Of a stretch of 30,226 bases of DNA, positions 15,057 through 23,102 are shown piece after piece. Within the stretch, counting starts at the first letter, position 1; each line of letters begins with the position of its first letter. The position numbers and the translations under genes are program-made. Source of the DNA: JANLSE01 sp038214135 (GTDB lineage Bacteria > Chloroflexota > Chloroflexia > Chloroflexales > Roseiflexaceae); contig JBBQSD010000065.1 of the NCBI GenBank assembly GCA_038214135.1, positions 1 to 30,226 on the forward strand. The letters run 5' to 3'. The notes under the pieces were generated by a model. That model was given only the letters and a program-made list of their open reading frames with translations, was not told the DNA's origin and made no database searches.

Positions 15057-16028
15057 CTAACCGCCCAGCTCAGCGCCATTTGACGCTGGAGCACTGACGC
15101 GCGGGATATATCCCCGCTCAATCAGCTTGTCGCGGATCTCTTCCATCGATTTCTGTCCAAGGTTACGGACCGAAAGCAGTGCTTTCTCATCCATCTCCAG
15201 CACTTGGCCAACTTTGGTGATATCGGCCCGTTTGAGACAGTTGTAGGTACGGGTCGATAGATCCAGTTCCTCAATTGGTGTGTCGTAGATATCGGCCGGA
15301 ATTGCTAGTCCGCCCGGTCCAGTTGTCGGTAATTCAGGGTCAGTCGACAGCCGATTAAAGTCGGCAATCGTCTGAGAATACTGCACCAACACTTGGGCAG
15401 CATGGCTCAACGCATCCCCCGCTTTGATTGTCCCATCCGTCCAGATCTCAATCAGCAGGCGATCAAAGTCGGTTGCCTGGCCAATACGGGTATTCTCAAC
15501 CACGTAGTTAACCTTCGGCACCGGCGTAAAAATAGCATCGACCGGGATTTCACCGATTGGTAGCGCGTCACGCTGATCGGCTGGTAGGTATCCTCGGCCA
15601 CGCTCAACGGTCATCTCGATCTCAATACTAGAATTATCTGAGTCGAGCGTACAAATATAGTGGTTCGGGTTCACCAACTCGACATTACTTGGCGAGTCAA
15701 TATCGGCAGCACGCACGATTCCGGGTCCCTGCTTCGTCAGGATCACCTTCACCGGTCGCTCCGCATAGGAACGAAGGCGGATGCCCTTGATATTTAGGAC
15801 AATCTCGGTGACATCCTCCTTCACGCCAGGGATCGTCGAGAATTCGTGAAAGACGCCATCAATTTTTATCTTGGTGATCGCCGAACCGGGGATGGACGAC
15901 AGAAGCACACGCCGTAGCGCATTGCCCAGCGTATGCCCATACCCCGGGTCAAGCGGCTCAATTTTGAAACGCCCATAATTCTCAGCCGCCTGAACCACTT
16001 CAATTTTGGGCATGGCGATGTCCAACAC
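15057..16028 (-). CDS. rpoA: DNA-directed RNA polymerase subunit alpha
   Basis: The alpha subunit dimer scaffolds RNA polymerase assembly and contacts activators and UP elements. The 323-residue product has an N-terminal domain (about 1-230) with RFKIEPLDPGYGHTLGNALR and RVLLSSIPGSAITKIKIDGV. A linker leads to a C-terminal helix-hairpin-helix domain (about 250-310) with CLKRADITKVGQVLEMDE and LLSVRNLGQKSMEEIRDKL. The start is a GTG with AAGGAGG seven bases upstream (16036-16042), encoding fMet-Leu-Asp-Ile-Ala-Met-Pro. The 104-base spacer to rpsD is one of the longer ones in the cluster and holds an inverted repeat. Confidence 0.97.
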   Translation of the reverse strand: MLDIAMPKIEVVQAAENYGRFKIEPLDPGYGHTLGNALRRVLLSSIPGSAITKIKIDGVFHEFSTIPGVKEDVTEIVLNIKGIRLRSYAERPVKVILTKQGPGIVRAADIDSPSNVELVNPNHYICTLDSDNSSIEIEMTVERGRGYLPADQRDALPIGEIPVDAIFTPVPKVNYVVENTRIGQATDFDRLLIEIWTDGTIKAGDALSHAAQVLVQYSQTIADFNRLSTDPELPTTGPGGLAIPADIYDTPIEELDLSTRTYNCLKRADITKVGQVLEMDEKALLSVRNLGQKSMEEIRDKLIERGYIPRVSAPASNGAELGG

Positions 16029-16050
16029 CGGAACGCCTCCTTACACAAGA

Positions 16051-16120
16051 TTAGATTTTGGATTTGCGGCCTGCGACGATGCAACACGCATTGATCGCAC
16101 ATCCTGAATCCAAAATCTAA
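16051..16120. repeat. 14-base inverted repeat in the rpsD-rpoA spacer
   Basis: TTAGATTTTGGATT (16051-16064) is the exact reverse complement of AATCCAAAATCTAA (16107-16120), with 42 bases between. It lies just upstream of the rpoA ribosome-binding site on the transcript. It could form a long-looped stem that affects read-through into rpoA, or it may simply be a copy of a dispersed repeat. Confidence 0.65.
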
Positions 16121-16132
16121 ATTCGCAATTAC

Positions 16133-16753
16133 TTAGCGGCTGTAGTACTCAACGATCAATTGCTCATTGATCCCCAGTTCAGCATCCTCACGCTGTGGCA
16201 GAGTTGCAACTTCGGCAACTAGGTCAACAACGTTGAAACGTAGCCAATCTGGTACCTTACGTTTATTCAGCTCACCGCTATCAACAAGGTTCTTAAAGTA
16301 CGCACGACTGCGACTTTCCGTTCGTACTGCGATCTTTTCGCCAACACGCACTGTGTAGGATGGAATATTGGTCTTGCGACCATTGATCGTAATGTGTCCA
16401 TGGGTAACAAGCTGCCGAGCCTGTGAACGAGTTGTTGCCAACCCCATGCGATAGACAACATTATCGAGACGGCGTTCCAGCAACATAAAAAGATGTGCGC
16501 CCGTCTCGCCAGGGTAACGCTGTGCCTTCTCGTAGATGCGTCGGAATTGGCCTTCCAACACACCATACATCATGCGAGCCTTCTGCTTCTCAATCATCTG
16601 GATGCCATAATCTGACACCTGCCGACGCCGAGAAGTTGGGCCATGCTGGCCAGGTGGGAAAGGGCGCTTCTCAAGGATGCGCTGGCCCTTCTCCGTAATA
16701 CCAATACCGAGACGCCGACTAATCTTGCCGACGGGTCCGCGATAGCGAGCCAT
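16133..16753 (-). CDS. rpsD: 30S ribosomal protein S4 (cysteine-free form)
   Basis: S4 of 206 residues, a primary 16S rRNA binder and, in several bacteria, a translational regulator of its own operon. It starts MARYRGPVGKISRRLGIGIT. The family's S4 RNA-binding fold is seen at RRLDNVVYRMGLATTRSQAR followed by QLVTHGHITINGR. There are no cysteines in the N-terminal 60 residues, so this is the zinc-free version. ATG 16753 has GGGAGGAG just upstream and a 12-base gap from rpsK. Confidence 0.97.
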   Translation of the reverse strand: MARYRGPVGKISRRLGIGITEKGQRILEKRPFPPGQHGPTSRRRQVSDYGIQMIEKQKARMMYGVLEGQFRRIYEKAQRYPGETGAHLFMLLERRLDNVVYRMGLATTRSQARQLVTHGHITINGRKTNIPSYTVRVGEKIAVRTESRSRAYFKNLVDSGELNKRKVPDWLRFNVVDLVAEVATLPQREDAELGINEQLIVEYYSR

Positions 16754-16765
16754 GAATCTCCTCCC

Positions 16766-17188
16766 TTAAACCCGCCGGCGCTTTGGCGGGCGGCAGCCAT
16801 TGTGCGGGATGGGCGTCACGTCTGTGATCGAGACGACCTGTAACCCTGCGGACTGCAACGAGCGAATTGCGGACTCTCGGCCTGCGCCTGGTCCTTTGAC
16901 GAACACCTCAACCGAACGCATCCCATTTTCCATCGCCTTACGAGCTACTGCTTCGGCAGCGATTTGTGCAGCATAGGGAGTACTCTTTCGTGAGCCCTTG
17001 AACCCATTCTGCCCAGAACTCGACCAGCAAACGACATTGCCAGTCGGATCAGTAATGGTAATGATCGTGTTATTAAACGTGCTCTGAACATGAGCCTGGC
17101 CGCGCGGCACATTCTTCTTCTCGCGGCGCTTACCGCGCTGCCGCTTGGCCGCTGCCGCAGCGCCTCCCTTTGTCTGCTGTTTCGCCAT
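16766..17188 (-). CDS. rpsK: 30S ribosomal protein S11
   Basis: S11 of 140 residues, on the small-subunit platform. The diagnostic body includes HVQSTFNNTIITITDPTGNV, GFKGSRKSTPYAAQIAAEAV and the end DVTPIPHNGCRPPKRRRV. The N-terminus (MAKQQTKGGAAAAAKRQRGK) is Ala/Lys-rich, as in many bacteria. GAGG lies 11 bases before ATG 17188, a slightly long spacing. It sits between rpsM and rpsD, the alpha-operon order. Confidence 0.97.
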   Translation of the reverse strand: MAKQQTKGGAAAAAKRQRGKRREKKNVPRGQAHVQSTFNNTIITITDPTGNVVCWSSSGQNGFKGSRKSTPYAAQIAAEAVARKAMENGMRSVEVFVKGPGAGRESAIRSLQSAGLQVVSITDVTPIPHNGCRPPKRRRV

Positions 17189-17244
17189 GCTTGCTATGTA
17201 CCTCGTATCTGATCCGCAGATGGCCTACACCAATGCGGTCGCCG

Positions 17245-17628
17245 CTACTTCTTCACGGCCTTCTTCTTAATACCGATCGCCTGACCTTTACGACCTCGGC
17301 GTGTACGCGCATTTGTACGGGTACGTTGCCCTCGTACTGGCATGCCCTTGCGATGTCGTAGACCACGATAGCAACCAATATCCATGAGGCGCTTGATATT
17401 TAGCTGAATCTCACGCCGTAGATCACCTTCAACGCGATATTCACGCTCGACAATCTCACGGATACGATTGACCTCTTCTTCAGTGAGATCCCGAACACGA
17501 ATGGTCGGATTCACATTAGCCTTCTTGAGAATATCGGCCCCGTTTGAGCGGCCAATCCCATAGATGTACGAGATCGAAATTTCGATCTTTTTGTTGCGGG
17601 GAATATCAACCCCAGCGATGCGTGCCAT
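17245..17628 (-). CDS. rpsM: 30S ribosomal protein S13
   Basis: S13 of 127 residues, forming a bridge to the large subunit at the head of the 30S. The start MARIAGVDIPRNKKIEISIS and the helix-hairpin-helix YIYGIGRSNGADIL are diagnostic. RGLRHRKGMPVRGQRTRTNA leads into a Lys-rich tail that reaches the P-site tRNA in the family. AGAGGA lies six bases before ATG. The 20-base gap to rpmJ follows the usual infA-rpmJ-rpsM-rpsK order. Confidence 0.97.
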   Translation of the reverse strand: MARIAGVDIPRNKKIEISISYIYGIGRSNGADILKKANVNPTIRVRDLTEEEVNRIREIVEREYRVEGDLRREIQLNIKRLMDIGCYRGLRHRKGMPVRGQRTRTNARTRRGRKGQAIGIKKKAVKK

Positions 17629-17648
17629 GCGCTTCCTCTCGACTGGTA

Positions 17649-17765
17649 CTATCCTTGGCGCTGCTTGTGTTTGGGCTGGCGGCTACAGATAACCCGAAGA
17701 ACGCCTTTGCGCTTAATCACCTTACAGTATTCACAGCGCGGTTTGACCGACGCTTGGACCTTCAC
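17649..17765 (-). CDS. rpmJ: 50S ribosomal protein L36 (zinc-binding form)
   Basis: A 38-codon gene. The GTG start at 17765 follows AAGGAG by six bases. The product (M)KVQASVKPRCEYCKVIKR then KGVLRVICSRQPKHKQRQG is L36 with the zinc ligands Cys11, Cys14, Cys27 and His33 all present. It lies between infA and rpsM, its standard position. The 114-base leader between infA and this gene has two mutually exclusive stems, described separately. Confidence 0.96.
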   Translation of the reverse strand: MKVQASVKPRCEYCKVIKRKGVLRVICSRQPKHKQRQG

Positions 17766-17782
17766 AGTATGCTCCTTCCTTA

Positions 17783-17860
17783 CTGCCCACTCTTTTTCAA
17801 TAGTGGGTTCCGTCGAAAGCTATCGAACAAATACAAATTGCTTCGCCCTATGGTGGGCAG
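17783..17860 (-). promoter_or_regulatory. Alternative RNA stems in the infA-rpmJ spacer
   Basis: On the transcript, CTGCCCAC (17860-17853) can pair perfectly with GTGGGCAG (17790-17783), eight base pairs enclosing 62 bases. Alternatively CCCACT (17807-17802) pairs with AGTGGG (17791-17786), six base pairs with a ten-base loop. Both use 17786-17790, so only one can form at a time. The shared arm ends five bases before the rpmJ ribosome-binding site (17777-17772). This looks like a possible switch for translation of the alpha-operon genes; it is a hand-found prediction. Confidence 0.35.
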
Positions 17861-17879
17861 CACTTTTATCTCGTCTCGT

Positions 17880-18101
17880 TTATTTGTATCGATAGGTAAT
17901 TCGTCCACGCGTCAGATCGTATGGTGAAAGTTCTACCAACACACGGTCGCCCTTTAAGATTCGAATGTAGTTCATCCGCATTCTACCTGAAATATGTGCC
18001 AATACTTCATGACCATTTTCAAGTTGGACTTTGAACATAGCATTGGGCAACGGTTCAGTGATGGTTCCCTCCATCTCGATCATGTCCTTCTTCTTCGACA
18101 T
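17880..18101 (-). CDS. infA: Translation initiation factor IF-1
   Basis: IF-1 of 73 residues, a single OB-fold protein that occupies the ribosomal A site during initiation with IF-2 and IF-3. The stretch MIEMEGTITEPLPNAMFKVQ and the motif VLAHISGRMRMNYIRILKGD are diagnostic, and the end GRITYRYK is standard. TGGAGG lies three bases before ATG 18101, a short spacing. It follows adk by 30 bases with no map gene between. Confidence 0.97.
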   Translation of the reverse strand: MSKKKDMIEMEGTITEPLPNAMFKVQLENGHEVLAHISGRMRMNYIRILKGDRVLVELSPYDLTRGRITYRYK

Positions 18102-18131
18102 ACGCCTCCATATAATCTACGGAATGTGCCT

Positions 18132-18803
18132 TTATAAGGCTCTCTTCGTGCCGTTTTGCTCAAGCGCATGGATCATCGCTTCTGTTACCAGAGAGATCTC
18201 ACGCTGGCCATCAACTTCGTGCAGATTACCTTGCTCGCGATAATATTCAATCAACGGCATCGTCTGTGCAAAATAGACTTCAAGTCGATGACGTGCCGTT
18301 TCCATTGTATCATCACTACGTTGATACAATTTTCCACCACAGTGATCACAGATATCTGGCCGCTTTGATGGGAAATAGTATACATTATATGTGGAGCCGC
18401 AAGTTTTGCAAGTCTGCCGTCCAGCAATACGCCGAAGCAATACATCCTCAGGCACCCGCAAATAGAGTACGCTGTCGATCCGACGAGTATGACCTTTCAA
18501 TTCCTGCTCAAGAGCCAGTGCCTGATCGCGTGTGCGTGGAAACCCATCGAAAACGACGCCACCTGAACAATCGGATTGACTGATTCGCTCGACAATCATA
18601 CGGATCACAACTTCGTCTGGTACAAGTTCGCCGCGATCCATATACGACTTTGCTAGCATACCCAACTCGGTGCCTTGACGCAGGGCCGCTCGAAACAAAT
18701 CGCCACTTGCAACATGTACCAGACCAGTATGCTCTTCGAGCACTTGGGCCTGCGTACCCTTTCCCGCGCCAGGAGCACCTAATAGAATGATATCCGTGGA
18801 CAT
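18132..18803 (-). CDS. adk: Adenylate kinase (long form with zinc-binding LID)
   Basis: Catalyses the reaction 2 ADP to ATP plus AMP, balancing adenine nucleotides in the cytoplasm. The 223-residue product has the P-loop GAPGAGKGT (9-17), the AMP-binding VASGDLFRAA (31-40) and FDGFPRT (85-91). The LID is the zinc type with Cys132, Cys135, Cys152 and Cys155, as in many Gram-positive and thermophilic enzymes. Its place after secY is standard. The Shine-Dalgarno site is weak (GAGAG, nine bases before ATG). Confidence 0.97.
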   Translation of the reverse strand: MSTDIILLGAPGAGKGTQAQVLEEHTGLVHVASGDLFRAALRQGTELGMLAKSYMDRGELVPDEVVIRMIVERISQSDCSGGVVFDGFPRTRDQALALEQELKGHTRRIDSVLYLRVPEDVLLRRIAGRQTCKTCGSTYNVYYFPSKRPDICDHCGGKLYQRSDDTMETARHRLEVYFAQTMPLIEYYREQGNLHEVDGQREISLVTEAMIHALEQNGTKRAL

Positions 18804-18853
18804 GCCGTAGCTCTCTCTCCGAGCAGCAAATCATACGCTCTCAAGGCCGGATG

Positions 18854-20221
18854 TTAGCGATTGATAAATCCTTCGTAGTTTCGCATGACCATCTGTGCCT
18901 CAATTTGACGCATCGTGTCGACAGCTACACCAACAACAATCAGCAGTGCAGTCGCTCCTAACCCAATTGGAACACCAGTAATCAACTGTGTTAGGAACGG
19001 CAAGACAGCAACTAAGCCCAAGAAGAGCGCCCCAACCCGCGTGATCCGCGATACAACTGCATCAAGGTATTCTTCAGTTCGCTTACCAGGACGAATGCCT
19101 GGGATAAACCCACTGTTACGCTGAAGTGTATCAGGGATATTCTGTTGGTCAAAAATCACCTTTGTATAGAAATAGGTGAAGAAGTAGACCAACGCAAACA
19201 GGCAGATTGAATAGATAATACTACCGCCAGTGCGTACATTCGTTCCGATTGTCGGGCTAAAGGTCTGATAGACACCGCAGGCAAACTGTTTCAGTAAACC
19301 AGCGCCCGCTGGTGCAACTTGTTCAGGGCAGCCATACGAGGCAATTGTTCCTGGGAAGATAATAATACTTTGTGCAAAGATGAGCGGGATCATGCCAGCC
19401 ATATTAACTTTTAGTGGAATATGACTACTCTGACCGCCATAGACTCGATTCCCGCGTACACGCTTCGCATATTGTACTGGGATGCGTCGCTGCCCCTCTT
19501 GCATGAGAATGATGCCGACAATTGTTAGCAGAGCAATCGCCAAGAATGCGATCAGCCCAATAATTGTTTCAACACCACCAAGCTGTACGCTTGTGAACCC
19601 CTCAACAATTAAGCTCGGCAAGCGTGAAACAATGCCTGCAAAGATAATCATCGAGATACCGTTTCCAATGCCACGTTCCTGTATCTGCTCACCAAGCCAG
19701 ATCAACAACATTGATCCTGCAACCATCGCGACCAAAACCGTGAAGGTCGGTAGGAAATTGTTCACGATATCGAATGGTGAGCGAAACAAGCTTTGGCCGG
19801 CGCCAAGCCCACGCTCTAGCGTGAGTGTTTGGCCATAGGCCTGTAAGAAGGCCATCGGAATTGTCAGAACAAATGTGATCTGATTAATCCGAATACGGCC
19901 TTGCTCGCCTTCTTTGCGCATCTCTTCTAATGCTGGAATTAGAGGTGTCAGCAGCTGCACAATAATTTGTGCAGTAATATATGGATAAACACCCATTGCT
20001 GCCACGGAAAAATTCTGAAGAGCACCGCCAGCAAAGATATTCAATAACTGTGCAAGTTGGTTCGTCTTTAATGCTTCCTGCAGGCTTTGCAGCGCTGCAG
20101 GATCGATATTTGGTACAGGAATATGTGCAATCAGCCGAAAGAGCAGCAGCATCAAGAGTGTAAAAATGATGCGCCGACGCAAATCTGGAAGCTGGAGCGC
20201 ACGAAAAACCGACTCAAGCAT
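18854..20221 (-). CDS. secY: Preprotein translocase subunit SecY
   Basis: The channel subunit of the SecYEG translocon, with about ten membrane segments across 455 residues. It starts LPDLRRRIIFTLLMLLLFRL and keeps the plug-region pattern FAGGALQNFSVAAMGVYPYI and the cytoplasmic loop RIPVQYAKRVRGNRVYGGQS. The extracytoplasmic loop between segments 7 and 8 (about 292-333) contains two of the protein's three cysteines, Cys298 and Cys315, which could form a disulfide. AGGAG lies eight bases before ATG. It sits after rplO, the normal end of the spc operon. Confidence 0.97.
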   Translation of the reverse strand: MLESVFRALQLPDLRRRIIFTLLMLLLFRLIAHIPVPNIDPAALQSLQEALKTNQLAQLLNIFAGGALQNFSVAAMGVYPYITAQIIVQLLTPLIPALEEMRKEGEQGRIRINQITFVLTIPMAFLQAYGQTLTLERGLGAGQSLFRSPFDIVNNFLPTFTVLVAMVAGSMLLIWLGEQIQERGIGNGISMIIFAGIVSRLPSLIVEGFTSVQLGGVETIIGLIAFLAIALLTIVGIILMQEGQRRIPVQYAKRVRGNRVYGGQSSHIPLKVNMAGMIPLIFAQSIIIFPGTIASYGCPEQVAPAGAGLLKQFACGVYQTFSPTIGTNVRTGGSIIYSICLFALVYFFTYFYTKVIFDQQNIPDTLQRNSGFIPGIRPGKRTEEYLDAVVSRITRVGALFLGLVAVLPFLTQLITGVPIGLGATALLIVVGVAVDTMRQIEAQMVMRNYEGFINR

Positions 20222-20313
20222 CGGTGGATCTCCTCGTCGTAGGTTTGATGCCCAAGGTCAGAGGCCAGAGAACGTATCCTCGTACCTCAAGCGTTGTACC
20301 CCGCATGGCTCAC

Positions 20314-20835
20314 CTACTCCGTCTCACTCGTTGTACGGCGATTGCGCATTGCTGGATTCGGGCCATGGCTGCGGCTTCGCCGTTCGACAACCCATTCAAC
20401 CTCAACAACCTGGCCACCAGCATCCTCAATCTTCTGGCGAGCACTTGCGCTGAACTTGTGAGCGTGAACAGTCAATCCAGCAACAATGGTGCCATTCGCA
20501 AGTATCTTCAGTGGTTTTGAGGCCTTAATCACGCCCGCCTGTACGAGCGCTTCGATTGTTACTGGCATATCGGATGGCCATTCAGTCAACTGTTCGACAT
20601 TCAGCACCTGATATGCTACGCGCCAACGATTTTTGAAACCGCGTAAGTATGGTAGTTTTCGAACAATTGGAATCTGACCACCCTCAAAGGTTCGGGATGG
20701 GTTTGGGCCTGAACGAGCCTTCTGACCCATCATACCCTTACCGCTTGTCTTGCCCTTGCCAGAACCATACCCACGACCAACACGCTTACTCTTGCGGTGT
20801 GCGCCTGGTGATGGCTTAAGATCATGCAACTTCAT
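20314..20835 (-). CDS. rplO: 50S ribosomal protein L15
   Basis: L15 of 173 residues, a late-assembly protein of the large subunit. It starts MKLHDLKPSPGAHRKSKRVG, followed by RGYGSGKGKTSGKGMMGQKA, the glycine-rich loop typical of L15. The C-terminal tail (about 150-173, rich in Arg and Asn) extends slightly beyond the common length. ATG 20835 follows GAGG by six bases. The first 14 bases overlap the end of rpmD in another frame, so the ribosome-binding site lies inside rpmD. Confidence 0.96.
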   Translation of the reverse strand: MKLHDLKPSPGAHRKSKRVGRGYGSGKGKTSGKGMMGQKARSGPNPSRTFEGGQIPIVRKLPYLRGFKNRWRVAYQVLNVEQLTEWPSDMPVTIEALVQAGVIKASKPLKILANGTIVAGLTVHAHKFSASARQKIEDAGGQVVEVEWVVERRSRSHGPNPAMRNRRTTSETE

Positions 20836-21037
20836 GGTTATCCTCACGCTGATCATCTGCTATCTCGACAACCGTGACGAGATGCCGAACCTTGAAGATC
20901 ATCCCACGAGTCGAAGGAGTATCCTCCTGAATAACAGTGCTATTGAGCTTCTTCAAGCCCAATGAGCGGATCGTATCTTTCTGCATGTAGCTGTATCCGA
21001 TCGCGCTCTTGGTATACTTAATTTTCAGCTTTGCCAT
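20822..21037 (-). CDS. rpmD: 50S ribosomal protein L30
   Basis: L30 of 71 residues. The pattern KIKYTKSAIGYSYMQKDTIR followed by SLGLKKLNSTVIQEDTPSTR and GMIFKVRHLVTVVE is the complete family domain; the last ten residues are an acidic/basic tail (DDQREDNHEVA). It starts two bases after rpsE and overlaps rplO by 14 bases, so the three genes are tightly coupled. Confidence 0.95.
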   Translation of the reverse strand: MAKLKIKYTKSAIGYSYMQKDTIRSLGLKKLNSTVIQEDTPSTRGMIFKVRHLVTVVEIADDQREDNHEVA

Positions 21038-21039
21038 GC

Positions 21040-21585
21040 CTATGCCTCCTGCGTCTCCCGCTTCCGGCGCGATATGCGCTGGCGCAGTTCATGAGGCGTC
21101 AGGCCGCGGCGACGGGCAATATCCTCAAGCGAAACCAATTCACTGAGCGCCCGGAAGGTCGCCTTGACGACATTAACCGGGTTATTGCTCCCGTAGCGTT
21201 TTGACAAAATGTCTTTAATGCCTGCTGCCTCAATGACTGGGCGAACCCCACGGCCTGCAATAACACCAGTACCTGGGGCAGCTGGTATCAGGCGTACCGT
21301 GGAAGCCGCAAAATGTGTTTCGATGTCGTGTGGGATCGTCGTGTTATGTAGTGGCACATGGATCATATTCTTCTTCGCTGCCTCAACTCCCTTACGGATA
21401 GCTTCTGGCACTTCTGCTGCTTTTCCCATGCCAACACCAACGTGGCCTTTTTCATCGCCAACAACAACAACGGTGCTGAAGCTGAAGCGGCGACCGCCCT
21501 TCACGACCTTCGAAACGCGATTAATCTGGACGACGCGCTCTTTTAATTCGAGCTCATCAGATCCTTGATTTCGTCCTCGTGCCAC
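21040..21585 (-). CDS. rpsE: 30S ribosomal protein S5
   Basis: S5 of 181 residues, lining the mRNA entry channel and important for decoding fidelity. The diagnostic core is ELKERVVQINRVSKVVKGGR, RFSFSTVVVVGDEKGHVGVG and GKAAEVPEAIRKGVEAAKKN. The C-terminal domain includes PGTGVIAGRGVRPVIEAAGI. The start is a GTG four bases after GGAGGA. Gaps are 49 bases to rplR upstream and 2 to rpmD downstream. Confidence 0.97.
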   Translation of the reverse strand: MARGRNQGSDELELKERVVQINRVSKVVKGGRRFSFSTVVVVGDEKGHVGVGMGKAAEVPEAIRKGVEAAKKNMIHVPLHNTTIPHDIETHFAASTVRLIPAAPGTGVIAGRGVRPVIEAAGIKDILSKRYGSNNPVNVVKATFRALSELVSLEDIARRRGLTPHELRQRISRRKRETQEA

Positions 21586-21634
21586 ACTTCCTCCAATATG
21601 CGTGCGGTGGTTTCACCGAACGATGAAGCCGAAC

Positions 21635-22000
21635 TTAGAAACTCAGCCCAGCTTCACGAGCTGCCTCGGCAAGAGCCTTGATCCGACCGTGATACTTAAA
21701 GCCACCGCGGTCAAAAACGACCTTCGTAACGCCTGCCAAAAGCGCTCGCTCGGCTACCAATTTACCGACCGCTTGGGCATCCTCAACCTTCGTCTTGCCA
21801 ACTAATGTTGGAGCAAGAGCTTTGTCGACGCTCGACGCCGCAGCCAGGGTATGACTTTTCGTGTCGTCGATAACTTGGGCGTAAATATGTGCATTACTGC
21901 GAAATACGCTCAGGCGTGGTCGCTCTGTACTGCCATTAACCTTCTTCCGAACGCGACCATGGCGACGGAGGCGGAGTTCACGCGGAGTTCGTTTAGCCAT
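21635..22000 (-). CDS. rplR: 50S ribosomal protein L18
   Basis: L18 of 121 residues, which binds 5S rRNA with L5 and joins it to the large subunit. The start RRHGRVRKKVNGSTERPRLS and the middle VFRSNAHIYAQVIDD are diagnostic, as is the end DRGGFKYHGRIKALAEAARE. GGAGG lies ten bases before ATG 22000; an ATG inside that stretch is out of frame. It sits between rplF and rpsE in standard spc order. Confidence 0.97.
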   Translation of the reverse strand: MAKRTPRELRLRRHGRVRKKVNGSTERPRLSVFRSNAHIYAQVIDDTKSHTLAAASSVDKALAPTLVGKTKVEDAQAVGKLVAERALLAGVTKVVFDRGGFKYHGRIKALAEAAREAGLSF

Positions 22001-22061
22001 ATATGTTCATCCTCCAGGCGACAGAGATTGTATCCCCTGCCACGAGTGATGTCGTAGCGAA

Positions 22062-22625
22062 TTACTTTGTCTTACCCGTCTTACCAGCCTTGCGGCGGAC
22101 ACGTTCACCCTGAAACTTGATCCCGTAGCCCTTGTATGGTTCAGGTGGACGTAGTGAACGAAGTTTTGCTGCTTCCTCACCAACGAGTTGCTTATCGATG
22201 CCATGAATGATCACTTGCTGTGGCTCATTCGCGCTCTTGCGATCCATGACCTGGAACTCAATACCTACCGGCGGAACGACGCGAATGGGATGCGAGAACC
22301 CGACCAGCAGGACGATGTTCTTACCTTCGCGTTGGGCTCGATAGCCAATGCCGGTGATTTCAAGTGTACGCTGATAGCCATCGGTTACGCCAGTAACCAT
22401 ATTGGATAATAGTGTACGCGTAAGGCCATGTAATGAACGATGTTCTTTCTCATCGGAAGGACGCGAAACCGTCAGCGTGCCACTCTCCTGAGAAATAATG
22501 ATCTCGGCTGGCAGTTTCTGCTCAAGGCTTCCCTTCGGACCTTTGACTGTCACAAAGTTGCCATCACCGATGTTAATTTCCACACCCTTGGGAACAGGGA
22601 TAGGCTTTTTACCAATGCGCGACAT
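22062..22625 (-). CDS. rplF: 50S ribosomal protein L6
   Basis: L6 of 187 residues, near the factor-binding site of the large subunit. It starts MSRIGKKPIPVPKGVEINIG, includes TVKGPKGSLEQKLP, and the C-terminal signature PEPYKGYGIKFQGERVRRKA is present. The ATG follows AGGAGG by a normal gap. It is nine bases from rpsH and 61 from rplR. Confidence 0.97.
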   Translation of the reverse strand: MSRIGKKPIPVPKGVEINIGDGNFVTVKGPKGSLEQKLPAEIIISQESGTLTVSRPSDEKEHRSLHGLTRTLLSNMVTGVTDGYQRTLEITGIGYRAQREGKNIVLLVGFSHPIRVVPPVGIEFQVMDRKSANEPQQVIIHGIDKQLVGEEAAKLRSLRPPEPYKGYGIKFQGERVRRKAGKTGKTK

Positions 22626-22634
22626 CGTTTCCTC

Positions 22635-23033
22635 CTACCAGATGTAGCACAGAACCTCGCCCCCAACGTGCTGCTGTCCGGCCTCATGGCCAGCCAATAC
22701 GCCCTTTGGAGTTGAGAGAATGCTCAGGCCCATCCCGCCACGCACGCGCGGAATGTCTGCGTGGCCTGTGTAGATGCGCAAGCCAGGCTTGCTGACTCGC
22801 TTGAGACCAGTAATAACCGGTTGGCGGTCGTTCGTATACTTCAGGGTAATCACAATCGTATCGCAAGGCTTGCCAGATTCCACCGTGAAGTCGCGAACAA
22901 AACCTTCGCTCTTCAGTATCTGGGCAATTGCCACTTTCATCTTTGACGATGGTATGGCCACTGTCGTATGGCGGGCCATACAAGCATTGCGGATACGGGT
23001 CAACATATCGCCGATTGGGTCGTTGACGCTCAC
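22635..23033 (-). CDS. rpsH: 30S ribosomal protein S8
   Basis: S8 of 132 residues, a primary 16S rRNA central-domain binder and the spc-operon regulator in E. coli. It starts with GTG (M)SVNDPIGDMLTRIRNACMA, includes IPSSKMKVAIAQILKSEGFV and ends with the conserved GVLAGHEAGQQHVGGEVLCY. AGGAG lies five bases before the GTG. The 69-base spacer to rpsN is notably GC-rich and contains a small GGGGC/GCCCC stem; I see nothing more in it. Confidence 0.97.
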   Translation of the reverse strand: MSVNDPIGDMLTRIRNACMARHTTVAIPSSKMKVAIAQILKSEGFVRDFTVESGKPCDTIVITLKYTNDRQPVITGLKRVSKPGLRIYTGHADIPRVRGGMGLSILSTPKGVLAGHEAGQQHVGGEVLCYIW

Positions 23034-23102
23034 AGGAGCTCCTCCTCTTGGTCAGCAGCAGTGGCAGGGGCGAGCGGCCCCGTCATTGGCTCCGGCCGAT
23101 AA

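Noticed and set aside
14684..15121. Longer rplQ starting inside rpoA
   Set aside because: The extra residues are rpoA sequence in another frame. The L17 family begins at MRHRKSTF (15034).
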